64,000 bases of DNA from Gordonia aichiensis NBRC 108223 (GCF_000332975.1 NZ_BANR01000004.1:124001-188000), one strand, 5' to 3'; counted from the first letter of the stretch, positions 44,036 through 52,834 are shown. The notes: generated by a model from the sequence alone, not told the origin. Numbers and translations: made by a program.

Positions 44036-44920
44036 TCACGCCCCGAAGGCCCCGACGATCGCGGTGATGTCGGCGAGCGTGTCATCCCAGCCGTAGAGCA
44101 CGTCGTCGTAGGTCAGCCGAAGGGTCGGGTCGCCCCGCGTCAGGGACCTGCGGTCCCGGTGTCGGTCGTTGCGGTAGTTCTCGGGACTGACGTGGTAGAG
44201 CACGCTGTCGCACTCGATCAGGAGCCGGCCGATCCGCAGGTCCGCGTGCTCGGTGTCGGAGATCTCCGGTTGTACTTCGACCTCGAAACCGGCACGGCGG
44301 CAACGGACTCGGACCAGACTCTCGGTTCCTGACATCGATCGGGGATCACTCTCGAGGAGCATGCCCTCGATGAGCTGGTTGCTCCGGGGCAGCATCAGTC
44401 GGAGGTCGGCCGCGTCGATGCCCAGTGTGTGCATCGCCGAGTCGCATGTCGCGATCCAGTCATCGTCGCGCATGCAGCCTGCGGCGCAGGTCAATGCAAC
44501 GCCGGTCGTGTCAGCGATCGTCGTGACGGGCAGCGGCGGCCCGGGCGCCCGGCAGTAGTCGGCGCGCCGACGGCCTGCACTCTTGCCGGCGCGCACGTGC
44601 AGGGATTCGTAGCCCGGAGGCACCCAGAATCCGAGCTTGCGGAGTGTGGATACGCAACTGAGTGCCCCGTACCGGCGCGCAGCAGTCACGGCATCCGAGT
44701 CGGCTTCCGGCTGCGAGTACCAGCCGCGGCGTGCGACCAGCAGTTCGCCACGGCGCACCTTCCGGCGCAGGTCGGCGTCGCCGAGGCCGAGTGCTCGCAA
44801 CTCGGGCCGGGAGAAGACGCCCAGGTCGAGCGCGTCCGGGTCGATTGCGCCGGGCGGGAGAGCGTCGAGGTTGACCTCTGGGTTGACTGTTGATCGAGGA
44901 CTCACGGATGTTGGACGCAC
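44036..44920 (-). CDS. AbiEi-like antitoxin-domain protein with DUF559-like nuclease fold
   Basis: In the 294-residue product, the N-terminal half (LDLGVFSRPELRALGLGDAD; RGELLVARRGWYSQ) resembles the winged-helix domain of AbiEi, the DNA-binding antitoxin of type IV toxin-antitoxin systems. The C-terminal 80 residues (HADLRIGRLLIECDS, then HRDRRSLTRGDPTLRLTYDD) match DUF559/very-short-patch endonuclease-like folds with a D-(x)n-ExD pattern. No AbiEii toxin gene adjoins it, so this may be an orphan regulator or nuclease. A 20-bp inverted repeat begins 21 bp upstream of GTG 44920. Confidence 0.72.
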   Translation of the reverse strand: MRPTSVSPRSTVNPEVNLDALPPGAIDPDALDLGVFSRPELRALGLGDADLRRKVRRGELLVARRGWYSQPEADSDAVTAARRYGALSCVSTLRKLGFWVPPGYESLHVRAGKSAGRRRADYCRAPGPPLPVTTIADTTGVALTCAAGCMRDDDWIATCDSAMHTLGIDAADLRLMLPRSNQLIEGMLLESDPRSMSGTESLVRVRCRRAGFEVEVQPEISDTEHADLRIGRLLIECDSVLYHVSPENYRNDRHRDRRSLTRGDPTLRLTYDDVLYGWDDTLADITAIVGAFGA

Positions 44921-44940
44921 TGCTGTCGGGATTGTTCCAC

Positions 44941-45036
44941 CCTCGCCCGATTTCAGTCATTATTCTCCGTGTCCGTCGGCAAAAGCCCAGGTCGGAGTGT
45001 GAGGTACCGGTTCGAGATGACTGAAAACGGGCGAGG
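44941..45036. repeat. 20-bp inverted repeat with 56-bp spacer upstream of the AbiEi-like gene
   Basis: Arms 44941-44960 (CCTCGCCCGATTTCAGTCAT) and 45017-45036 pair at 19 of 20 positions; the single mismatch is at position 10. The first arm is just upstream of the AbiEi-like start and the second is 95 bp before the GntR gene. AbiEi antitoxins are known to bind long inverted repeats in their own promoters, so autoregulation with DNA bending is plausible. A small mobile element (MITE) is the alternative, but no flanking target duplication is seen. Confidence 0.7.
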
Positions 45037-45117
45037 CGATCTTGCCGCAGGACCGGGTGGTGCTCGACGGCACCGGCGATCTCGTCACAGAGATTCGACT
45101 TGCTAAGCAACTAGGGG

Positions 45118-45128
45118 TACAACTTGTA
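45118..45128. promoter_or_regulatory. Operator-like palindrome TACAA-C-TTGTA before the GntR gene
   Basis: It ends 3 nt before ATG 45132. The TTGTA/TACAA half-site pattern is common for FadR-type GntR regulators and suits autorepression. Confidence 0.5.
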
Positions 45129-45131
45129 TCT

Positions 45132-45836
45132 ATGTTGGATCTGAGCACCTCATCGGCGTCGGACCGCGTGTATGGCGAGGTCAAGGAGCTGATCCTGACC
45201 AATGCCATCGCCGGCGGCGAGCTGATCAGTGAAGGGGAGGTGGCGCAGCGCTGCGAGGTCAGTCGCACCCCGGTCCGCGAGGCGTTCCTGCGGCTGCAGG
45301 CGGAAGGGTGGATGCGCCTCTATCCGAAACGGGGCGCCCTGGTGCTACCGGTTACCGATACCGAGGCCCGCGACGTCGTCGACGCACGGATTCTCATCGA
45401 GTCGCACGCCGTACGCGGGCTCGTTTCCCGCGGACTGTCGACTGCCGACCTGGTGGCCGATCTGCGCCGCAACCTCGACGCTCACGCGCAGGTGGGGCCC
45501 GACAACATCGCCGACTTCGCCCGGGTCGACGCCGAATTCCATCAGCTCATCGTCTCGGCCGGAGCCAACGGCGTACTCGCCGACTTCTACCTCGGTCTGG
45601 CCGAACGCCAGCGCAGGATGACCACTGCGAGCGTCCACCGGGAGCCGACCGTGACGCCGCGGATCATCGCCGAACACACCGCCCTCGTCGATGCCATTGA
45701 GCGCAGCGACGTCGACGGATTCACGACGCTGCTCGTCGAACACGTCGCGGGAGTTCATCGGATCGACGATGTGTACGCGGTGCACGCGAGCGGCCCCGAT
45801 GCCCGCGCCCCGCAGACTACGGAAGGACAACGGTGA
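45132..45836 (+). CDS. GntR-family regulator, FadR/FCD subfamily
   Basis: The 234-residue product has an N-terminal winged helix-turn-helix (ISEGEVAQRCEVSRTPVREA, then FLRLQAEGWM) and an all-helical FCD effector domain. ARILIESHAVRG, DAEFHQLIVSAG and the late EHTALVDAI hold the Asp/His residues that usually bind a metal and a carboxylate ligand. ATG 45132 directly follows the palindrome and begins at the family's normal N-terminus. The stop overlaps the start of the MFS gene, so the regulator and transporter are co-expressed. Confidence 0.88.
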   Translation: MLDLSTSSASDRVYGEVKELILTNAIAGGELISEGEVAQRCEVSRTPVREAFLRLQAEGWMRLYPKRGALVLPVTDTEARDVVDARILIESHAVRGLVSRGLSTADLVADLRRNLDAHAQVGPDNIADFARVDAEFHQLIVSAGANGVLADFYLGLAERQRRMTTASVHREPTVTPRIIAEHTALVDAIERSDVDGFTTLLVEHVAGVHRIDDVYAVHASGPDARAPQTTEGQR

Positions 45837-47086
45837 CGACCACCGCAGAGAACACCGCTTCCACCACGACCGGCTCGGCGGTTCGTCCTACGGCGTGGAT
45901 CGCTGTGGCGCTCGCAGTCTTCGCATCTGCATGGGGCGGCAACGAATTCACCCCGCTCCTCGTCATGTATCGCGAGACGGGGAACTTCGGTGCCGTAGCC
46001 GTCGACGCATTGCTGTTCCTCTATGTCGTCGGTATCGTACCGTCGCTGTTGATCGGCGGACCGCTGTCGGATCGCTTCGGTCGGCGCCCGCTGATGTTGC
46101 CCGCACCGGTGTTCGCCGCCGTCGGATCGCTGCTGCTCGCGCTGGGTGCGAATTCGATTGTGCTGCTGTCGATCGGCCGCGTCTTCAGTGGCATCGCGCT
46201 CGGTTTGTCGATGGCTGTCGGTGGTAGCTGGATCACAGAGTTGTCCGTTCGCGGCGGTGCCGGAGCTGCCGCGGGTGCCCGGCGTGCGGCGATGAGTCTC
46301 ACCGCCGGATTCGGGATCGGCGCGGGCGTCGCAGGTGTGCTGGCGCAATGGGCGCCGTGGCCACATGTGCTCGCCTACGTCGTCAACATCTCGCTGGCTG
46401 CTCTCGCCATGGTGCTGCTGCTGGTCCGTGCGCCCGAAACGCGTTCGCCGAGTGCATCTCCGGGACGTCTCGTCGACGATCTGAAGATCCCCTCCGCGGG
46501 GCATCGTCGCTTCCTGTTCGTGGTGCTTCCGGTGGCTCCGTGGGTGTTCGGCGCTTGTGCGTCGGCGTACGCGATCATCCCTGCGCTGATGTCGGCGCGC
46601 ACCGCGGGAGCGCCGATCGCGTTCGCGGCGCTGTGCTGTGTGCTCGGTCTCGCAGCCGGTTTCGGGATCCAGTCGCTCGGTCGCCGTATCGACAACCCCG
46701 ACGGAGTGCGTGGTGTCGCCGCAGCCCTCACGGTTCTGGCGATCGGCATGGCGCTGGCAGCGGTCGCGGCCCACATGCTCACCATCTGGATGTCGCTGAT
46801 CGCTGCAACCGTGCTCGGCTGCGGCTACGGCATGGCGATGATCTCCGGACTGCTCGAGGTGCAGCGGATCGCAAGCACCAACGGACGCAACGATCTTGCC
46901 GGTCTGACAGCTGTCTTCTACAGCGTCACCTATCTGGGGTTCGCCATTCCGGCTGTCCTCGCGATGGTCACCGAGTTCTGGCATGCGGTGACCTATACAC
47001 ACATGTTCGTCTTCGGGATCGTCGCGGCGCTGCTGTGCCTGGCCGTCGCACTGTATGGACATCGGCGGCACGCGACGACCGCCTGA
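45833..47086 (+). CDS. Major facilitator superfamily transporter
   Basis: The 417-residue product has 12 predicted membrane segments. GGPLSDRFGRRPLM between segments 2 and 3 is the MFS motif A. GTG 45833 overlaps the GntR stop by 4 bp. Pairing with a FadR-type regulator suggests a small organic acid or drug as substrate, with the regulator sensing the same molecule. The direction of transport cannot be read from the sequence. Confidence 0.87.
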   Translation: MTTTAENTASTTTGSAVRPTAWIAVALAVFASAWGGNEFTPLLVMYRETGNFGAVAVDALLFLYVVGIVPSLLIGGPLSDRFGRRPLMLPAPVFAAVGSLLLALGANSIVLLSIGRVFSGIALGLSMAVGGSWITELSVRGGAGAAAGARRAAMSLTAGFGIGAGVAGVLAQWAPWPHVLAYVVNISLAALAMVLLLVRAPETRSPSASPGRLVDDLKIPSAGHRRFLFVVLPVAPWVFGACASAYAIIPALMSARTAGAPIAFAALCCVLGLAAGFGIQSLGRRIDNPDGVRGVAAALTVLAIGMALAAVAAHMLTIWMSLIAATVLGCGYGMAMISGLLEVQRIASTNGRNDLAGLTAVFYSVTYLGFAIPAVLAMVTEFWHAVTYTHMFVFGIVAALLCLAVALYGHRRHATTA

Positions 47087-47094
47087 CCGAGTGG

Positions 47095-47568
47095 TCAGGC
47101 CTCGCGCGGCGACGTTCTGCTGAACATGGCGTGCAGCACTTCGAGTTCGGCGGTCGACGCGCGCTCGAGCACATCTGGGGCAGGGTCGTCGACCGACCAG
47201 ACCTTCTCGAGCACCTCGCGCCCGGCGTCGGTGACGCGGACCTGTTTGCGTCGACGATCCGCTGACGGGATCTCGCGCACGACGTAGCCTGCGGCCTCGA
47301 GTTCGGAGACCGCAACCGATGCCGCGGGCGCGTCGATGGTCGCTGCGTGTGCGATCTCGGTGATCGTCAATGGCCCGCTCTGCAACCGCTTGAGCACCCG
47401 AATCCGACTGAACGGCAATCCCGTCGCGGCAACGACTGCGCGCCGCCAGGCGTCGCGCGAATCGGTCACGAACGAGGTCAGTTCCCGCCAGACCTGTGTG
47501 ACGAGTTCGTCGTGGCTCGCCGATCCGTCGGCTGTCGTGCGGTTGACTGCGTCGTCGTGGTCAGGCAT
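47095..47568 (-). CDS. MarR-family transcriptional regulator
   Basis: The 157-residue product has the MarR winged helix (PLTITEIAHAATIDAPAASV, then AVSELEAAGYVVREIPSADRR), including the DRR wing that contacts DNA. It is the second gene of a two-gene unit: its ATG overlaps the end of the MFS efflux gene by 8 bp. It is convergent with the preceding MFS gene (8 bp apart). It probably represses the pair through the site at 49006-49027. Confidence 0.88.
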   Translation of the reverse strand: MPDHDDAVNRTTADGSASHDELVTQVWRELTSFVTDSRDAWRRAVVAATGLPFSRIRVLKRLQSGPLTITEIAHAATIDAPAASVAVSELEAAGYVVREIPSADRRRKQVRVTDAGREVLEKVWSVDDPAPDVLERASTAELEVLHAMFSRTSPREA

Positions 47569-49006
47569 CGGCCATCTCCGGTTCGATCAGCCGACGTGAC
47601 ACCGTGCTCGCGGTTCGCAGTGCCCAGGGCGTCGTGGACACGACGCCGAGCACCAGAATCGCTGCGCTGAAGGCAATCACGATCCACCACATGGCCGTCA
47701 TGGCGGTGGAGAAGTCGACGGTTGTACGCGCAGCGGCCAGGCCGGTGACGCTACCCGCCAGTGCCACACCGAGACTGACGCCGATCTGGCGACTCGTCGA
47801 CGCCACGGCACTCGCGGCACCGGCGCGATGTCGGGGCATGCCCGCGACCGCGGAATTGGTGATGGGCGCGTTGATCATCCCGAAGCCGAGTCCGTAGATG
47901 AGGAACATCACGGCGAGCAGCGGGATCGGGGTGTGGTCGTCGATGAACAGCATCATCGACGAACTGATCAGCAGCGCGATTCCGGCGATCACCAGCGACG
48001 GTCGGGTACCCCAACGACCGACGGCGCGTCCGGACAGCGGCGAGCAGATCAGCACGGCGATCGCTGGCGGTACGAGCATGGCGCCGGTGCCGACAGCACT
48101 GAACCCGCGGTCCTCCTGCAGATACAGCGAGATGAGGAACAGGAATCCGCCCCAGTTGGCGAATGCACAGATGGCGATGACGGTCGCCGATGCGAACGGC
48201 ACACTGCCGAAGAAGCGGAGGTCGATGAAGGGATCGTCGTGACGTCGTTCCCACAGGAGGAAGCCCAGCAAAGCGGCTGCCGCGACGACGAATACGGTCA
48301 CGGTGCGCGGGGAATCCCAACCGTGGCCGGGGCCTTCGATGAGCCCGTAGACGGTGCCGCCGAGCGCGATCATCGCCAGGGCCTGGCCGACGGGGTCGAG
48401 GGTGCGCATGATCGGCGAGCGCGATTCGGGCACCAGGACAGCGGTCAGCACGAACGCCAGAAGGCAGATCGGGAGGTTGATCCAGAACACCGCACGCCAC
48501 CCGATGGAGTCGATGAGCACTCCGCCGACGATCGGCCCGGCAGCCATCGAGATGCCGACAACCGATCCCCACACACCGATCGCGCGAGCGCGCTCCCGAG
48601 GATCGACGAAGATCTGCGTGATGATCGACATCGCCACCGGGTTCAGCATTGACCCGCCGATGGCCTGCAGGGCACGAGCGGCGATCAGGACGCCGACACT
48701 CGGCGCCAGGCTGCACGCCAGCGACCCGAGGGCGAAGGTGAACAGTCCGATCTGGAACACGCGGCGTCGACCATAGCGGTCAGCGGTTGCGCCCGACACC
48801 ATCAACAGGCTCGCGAGCACCAGCGTGTAGATGTCGATGACCCACTGCAGCGACGACACGCTCGCGTTCAGATCGGTCCGAATCGCGGGGAGGGCGACGT
48901 TGACGATGGTCGAGTCCATGGACACGATCAGCAGGCTCATGCAGCAGGTGGCGAGGATGGCCATCTTCCTGCGCGGCGTCAGCTCGACGGAAGTGGTTGT
49001 GGACAT
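47561..49006 (-). CDS. DHA2-family multidrug efflux transporter (EmrB/QacA type, 14 segments)
   Basis: The 481-residue product has 14 predicted membrane segments. SMDSTIVNVALPAI in segment 1 is DHA2 motif D1, GATADRYGRRRVFQIGL is motif A, and GPIVGGVLIDSIGWRAVFWI is motif C of drug/H+ antiporters. It probably exports toxic compounds under control of the co-transcribed MarR protein. ATG 49006 is preceded by TACAAT on the minus strand at 6 nt, so the transcript is probably leaderless. Confidence 0.9.
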   Translation of the reverse strand: MSTTTSVELTPRRKMAILATCCMSLLIVSMDSTIVNVALPAIRTDLNASVSSLQWVIDIYTLVLASLLMVSGATADRYGRRRVFQIGLFTFALGSLACSLAPSVGVLIAARALQAIGGSMLNPVAMSIITQIFVDPRERARAIGVWGSVVGISMAAGPIVGGVLIDSIGWRAVFWINLPICLLAFVLTAVLVPESRSPIMRTLDPVGQALAMIALGGTVYGLIEGPGHGWDSPRTVTVFVVAAAALLGFLLWERRHDDPFIDLRFFGSVPFASATVIAICAFANWGGFLFLISLYLQEDRGFSAVGTGAMLVPPAIAVLICSPLSGRAVGRWGTRPSLVIAGIALLISSSMMLFIDDHTPIPLLAVMFLIYGLGFGMINAPITNSAVAGMPRHRAGAASAVASTSRQIGVSLGVALAGSVTGLAAARTTVDFSTAMTAMWWIVIAFSAAILVLGVVSTTPWALRTASTVSRRLIEPEMADA

Positions 49007-49027
49007 ACAAAGATTGTAGAACTACAA
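49006..49027 (-). promoter_or_regulatory. MarR-type operator overlapping the -10 box of the efflux gene
   Basis: Three alternating half-sites, TACAA-AGA-TTGTA-GAAC-TACAA, create two overlapping palindromes, one being TTGTAG-AA-CTACAA (49014-49027). The minus-strand -10 TACAAT (49013-49018) lies inside, so a bound repressor would block the polymerase. Confidence 0.65.
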
Positions 49028-49158
49028 GCACTTGGAATGCAGGGTGTATCGGGCGAGTAGGGGAGAACGGTCGCCTCGCGCGGGCGCGGTAACCTGCACG
49101 AGGTCGACCGGCACGTGGACCGGGGTGTTCCCGACACGCACGACGACGCCGGAAACCA

Positions 49159-51249
49159 ATGAGTGAGAGGACGGTGTCAGTGCTGCTCGGGGCATGGGTG
49201 AGTGTGGTGACCGTCGTTCTACTCGTTGTTCCCGGTGCGTGCGTCGGCCGTCGGATGACACTGAGCTGGCCCGTGGCGATCGCCGCCGGTGCACCCATCA
49301 CCTTTGCGATCGTCAGCGTGTCCACGGTGCTCTATGGCGCCATCGGATTCGAGTGGAACCTGATCACAGCTCTGGTTGCCGTGCTCATCGCATTCGCGCT
49401 CGCCTGGATCTACTCTGCGTTGCTCGGCACACGGGCGGGTCGTCGAATCGCGCCTGCACCAGCCGCGACGACTCCGTCGGACAACGGGAGGCTCGACGGC
49501 CCGTTGGGCCGCGCGGCGGCATTGCGAGGAGGCGTCGGCATCGCCCTCGGGGCAGTCATCATCGCCATCACGTGCATCAGGCCCGTCGCGAAAACGGCGT
49601 TCGCCGGGCTCGACAACATCCCGCAGGTCTGGGATTCGCTCTGGCATGCGAGCTCGTTGCGGTGGATTCACGACACCGGCGTCGGATCGTCGTTGCGCAT
49701 GGGTGAGCTCATGAACTACGACACGCACGGTTTCAATTACTACCCCAACACCTGGCACGCGCTTGGGGCGCTGGAGATGCCGCTGACCGGGGCGAATCCG
49801 GTGCAGCTCTACAACACCTACTCCCCGGCGACACTGGCGGTGACAGTGACGCTCGGCGTGGCGTCGCTGGCCTACTGGTTCGCGCGCCATCGGTTCGACA
49901 CCTCGACGTCGGCGTTGGTGGCAGGGGTCGCGGGTGCGGTCGCTGCACTCTTCCCGTCGCTGCCCTATGTGGAAGTGCAGCTGACCTCGGTGCCGAACGC
50001 CGTCGGAGTATCGATGGCGCCGATCGCTGCGGTGCTGACGATCAGTGTGGTGCGGGACCGGCGGCGGGTGTTGCCCGCCGCCGTCGCGGTGTCAGGGGTG
50101 ACGGCGACGCACCCGTCCGGCTTGATTCTGGTCGGTGTGATCGTCGGCGTGTGGTGGCTTTTCGAGGCCCTGCGCCGACCTGTGCACAGTCGCATCGGGG
50201 ACTTTGTCACGCTGGTCGTGGCGGGCCTGGTGACGGTGGTGCTGGTCTTCCCGGTGGTGTTGGGCACCATTCGTGTCGCCGACACCAACGAGCTTCCCTT
50301 CTTCGACTTCCGCGTCGACACCGTCGGTGTGCTGGAAGGGCTTTCGCAGGCGCTGTTCAACGGCACAGTGCCGTTGGGGACGCAAGACTATCCGGTGTGG
50401 GGTCTGGTGATCCTCACCGTGCTCGGCGCGCTCGCGCTGCTGTGGCTGCGGTGCTGGGCAGGCCTGGTGACGTGGGCCGTGTTCGTGCTTGTCACCGCCA
50501 ATTCGGTTGTCTCGCTTGGCCCGTTGTCGGCGCCGCTCGGCGTGATCGGCGGTTACTTCTACAACTCGCCGCATCGCCTGACCTTCGTCGTCTCGCTGTT
50601 CTCCGCCGCTGCCGTCGGCGTCGCGCTGGGTATGGCCGCGATGGCGGTGGCACGCTGGCTCGCGAACTCCGGCTCCGGTGATGCTGTTGCGACGCAACGT
50701 CGTTGGGCACTGCCAGTGGTCTTCGCGGTACTGCTGGTGCTGATCGCGGGGGCCGGTGTCTGGCGCTACCCGCCGAATGCACAGATCGCGTCGAAGGAGC
50801 GCGGCGAGAAGCTGGTCGGCACAGACGATCTGGCCGCGTACCACTGGCTCGAGCGTCAACCGGACGCGCACGATGCGCTGATTCTGAACAACCTCGACCA
50901 GGGCACCGGTTGGCTGTATCCGGTCACCGGACTCACGCCGCTGTTCTCGTTCTATCGGGCCAACGAGTTCTCCGACCGTCAGCGCGATCTGTACTGGGGC
51001 ACCGCGCAGATCGGCAGCGATCCGCACGTCGATCAGATCGTGCGGGACATGAACGTGCACTATGTGATCGACAGTCCGCCGAGTTACTGGCCGTTCCAGA
51101 ACGGGGTCCCCGATCCAGAGCACGGCGTGCAGGGCGATCCGTTCCTCGCGTTGCGTGAACACGGCGCGCCGGGGCTGACCGAGGTGTTCCGGCAGGGGAC
51201 TGCCACGGTATATCGGGTCAACGAGAACGTGCTGCGGCCCGGCGGGTGA
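49159..51249 (+). CDS. Large membrane protein, DUF6541/Rv3635-like
   Basis: The 696-residue product has about 12-14 membrane segments over the first 530 residues and a soluble C-terminal domain of about 150 residues (LAAYHWLERQPDAHDALILN) presumably outside the membrane. A WDSLWHASSLRWIHDTG loop follows the fourth segment, and layout and size recall GT-C glycosyltransferases. The position next to galE matches Rv3635. The activity is not established. ATG 49159 has no clear ribosome binding site; GTG 49174 or 49180 after GAGAGGAC are alternatives. Confidence 0.75.
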   Translation: MSERTVSVLLGAWVSVVTVVLLVVPGACVGRRMTLSWPVAIAAGAPITFAIVSVSTVLYGAIGFEWNLITALVAVLIAFALAWIYSALLGTRAGRRIAPAPAATTPSDNGRLDGPLGRAAALRGGVGIALGAVIIAITCIRPVAKTAFAGLDNIPQVWDSLWHASSLRWIHDTGVGSSLRMGELMNYDTHGFNYYPNTWHALGALEMPLTGANPVQLYNTYSPATLAVTVTLGVASLAYWFARHRFDTSTSALVAGVAGAVAALFPSLPYVEVQLTSVPNAVGVSMAPIAAVLTISVVRDRRRVLPAAVAVSGVTATHPSGLILVGVIVGVWWLFEALRRPVHSRIGDFVTLVVAGLVTVVLVFPVVLGTIRVADTNELPFFDFRVDTVGVLEGLSQALFNGTVPLGTQDYPVWGLVILTVLGALALLWLRCWAGLVTWAVFVLVTANSVVSLGPLSAPLGVIGGYFYNSPHRLTFVVSLFSAAAVGVALGMAAMAVARWLANSGSGDAVATQRRWALPVVFAVLLVLIAGAGVWRYPPNAQIASKERGEKLVGTDDLAAYHWLERQPDAHDALILNNLDQGTGWLYPVTGLTPLFSFYRANEFSDRQRDLYWGTAQIGSDPHVDQIVRDMNVHYVIDSPPSYWPFQNGVPDPEHGVQGDPFLALREHGAPGLTEVFRQGTATVYRVNENVLRPGG

Positions 51250-51677
51250 GCTCGGGGCGCGTTTCCGGCGCTCGGTTCCCGGGGGTGGCCGGGTGCGGGC
51301 CGCTGGGCTGGCCGGGTTGGGGGCCGCTGGGCTGGCCGGGCGGTGCAGAAACTAGGGGAAGGAATCTTTCCGCGGGTTTTGGTCCTTTCGGCGAGTTGCT
51401 TCTAGGGGAAGGGGAGGGAACCCGGGGAAGAGTCCGCGACCGCTGCAGAAATCAGGGGAAGGGCCCGCGACCGCTGCAGAAACCGGGGGAAGGGCCCGCG
51501 ACCGCTGCAGAACCAGGGGAAGGGCCCGCGACCGCTACAGAAACCGGGGGAAGGGCCCGCGATCCCCGCAGAAACCCGGGGAAGAGTCCGCGACCGCTGC
51601 AGAAACCAGGGGAAGAACCCGGAAACCCGCCGAAACGTCGAAACCAGACCCGGTCGGCCCCGCGTCCGGCGGCCGGC
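51250..51677. other. Repeat-rich spacer between the membrane protein and galE genes
   Basis: 428 bp between two convergent genes. It contains two copies of a 19-bp GC-rich sequence (51298-51316 and 51322-51340) and a 31-bp minisatellite (51424-51608). The frame that runs through it changes register with each 31-bp unit and is not protein-like. No gene is supported. Confidence 0.7.
51424..51608. repeat. 31-bp tandem repeat, six units
   Basis: Units begin with GGGGAAG at 51424, 51455, 51486, 51516, 51547 and 51578, with a partial seventh at 51609. Five are 31 bp and one is 30 bp. The core is GGGGAAGGGCCCGCGACCGC followed by TGCAGAAACC and one variable base. Differences among units are few (AGTCC for GGCCC in the outer units; one unit has GATCCCCGC). 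The length is not a multiple of 3. Confidence 0.85.
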
Positions 51678-52697
51678 TCAGGCGTCGGGGTAGCCCTCCG
51701 GGTTGTTCGACTGCCAGCGCCAGGTGTCGACGCACATGTCGTCGATCGTCTTGCTCGCGAACCAGTTCAGTTCCTTGTTGGCCTTCGTCGGATCGGCGTA
51801 CGACGCTGCGATGTCGCCTGCCCGACGCGGCGCGATCTCGTACGGGATCGGGCGGCCACTCGCACGCTCGAAGGCCTTGACCACCTGCAGCACCGAAACC
51901 CCTTGTCCGGTACCGAGATTCCACGTCGACATGGAATCTGTGCCTGCGCTGATGCGCTCGAGTGCTGCGACGTGGCCCGCCGCGAGGTCGTCGACGTGGA
52001 TGTAGTCGCGGACGCCGGTGCCGTCGGGGGTGTCGTAGTCATCGCCGAAGATCGAGAGCTTCTCGCGACGGCCGACGGCGACCTGCGCGACGAACGGCAT
52101 CAGGTTGTTGGGGATGCCACTGGGATCCTCGCCGATCTGTCCGCTCGGGTGCGCGCCGACCGGATTGAAGTAGCGCAATGCGGCAATACGCCAGGCGGGG
52201 TCGCTCGCGGCGACGTCGCGCAGCACCTGCTCGATCATCACCTTGGTCCAGCCGTACGGGTTGGTCGCCGACGTGGGAGAGTCCTCGGTCATGGGCAGCA
52301 CAGGTTCTGCGCCGTAGACAGTGGCCGATGACGAGAACACCAACCGTCGGACGTTACGACGACGCATGGCACGCAGCAGCGAGAACGTGCTGCCGAGATT
52401 GTTCTCGTAGTACTCGAGCGGCTTGGCCACCGACTCGCCGACAGCCTTGAACCCTGCGAAGTGGATCACGGCGTCGACGGTCTCGTCGTCGAAGAACTTC
52501 TCGGTCTTGTCGACGTCGGTGAGGTCGAACGAGTGGACCGGGATGTGGACGCCGGTCAATCCCTCGAGCCTGCCGACCACCGTCGGTTTGGCATTGCTGA
52601 AATCATCGACGACGACGACGTCGTGTCCCGCTTCGACGAGTCGGATCACAGTGTGTGAACCGATGTAGCCGGCACCTCCGCTGACGAGTACGCGCAT
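51678..52697 (-). CDS. galE: UDP-glucose 4-epimerase
   Basis: This 339-residue SDR enzyme interconverts UDP-glucose and UDP-galactose, feeding galactan synthesis of the cell wall. The NAD-binding motif GGAGYIGSH is at residues 7-15. The catalytic elements SSSATVYG and NPYGWTKVMIEQ (YxxxK) and the FNPVGAHPSG loop are present. ATG 52697 is preceded on the minus strand by TACCGT at 7 nt (leaderless); two further codons upstream in frame are not needed. The position matches galE1 (Rv3634c). Confidence 0.94.
   Translation of the reverse strand: MRVLVSGGAGYIGSHTVIRLVEAGHDVVVVDDFSNAKPTVVGRLEGLTGVHIPVHSFDLTDVDKTEKFFDDETVDAVIHFAGFKAVGESVAKPLEYYENNLGSTFSLLRAMRRRNVRRLVFSSSATVYGAEPVLPMTEDSPTSATNPYGWTKVMIEQVLRDVAASDPAWRIAALRYFNPVGAHPSGQIGEDPSGIPNNLMPFVAQVAVGRREKLSIFGDDYDTPDGTGVRDYIHVDDLAAGHVAALERISAGTDSMSTWNLGTGQGVSVLQVVKAFERASGRPIPYEIAPRRAGDIAASYADPTKANKELNWFASKTIDDMCVDTWRWQSNNPEGYPDA
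52105..52110 (-). other. No separate feature: internal to galE (placeholder withdrawn)
   Basis: This entry marks nothing beyond galE coding sequence and should be ignored; the galE -10 box is at 52705-52710. Confidence 0.01.
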
Positions 52698-52704
52698 GAC
52701 GACC

Positions 52705-52710
52705 ACGGTA
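52705..52710 (-). promoter_or_regulatory. -10 box TACCGT for galE
   Basis: It is 7 nt before ATG 52697 on the minus strand. Confidence 0.55.
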
Positions 52711-52834
52711 AGGCGCTCCCCTGCCAGTTCACCAGCGGGGACCTGTGTGGTGTACCCGAAGCGGATGTGCCGCTATCGTGCATGACACATCGGCAGGTAC
52801 GTCGAGGTGCCTGCCGACGACGATTCGGGGGCCG

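Noticed and set aside
51424..51608. CRISPR array
   Set aside because: Units are contiguous with no unique spacers and there are no cas genes in the window.
52105..52110. A -10 box first noted inside galE
   Set aside because: Coordinate slip; the box is at 52705-52710. The feature entry at this place carries no information.
51246..52331. Frame through the 31-bp repeats that continues antisense to galE
   Set aside because: A 31-bp unit shifts the reading register at each copy, giving different peptides from the same repeat, which real repeat proteins do not show.
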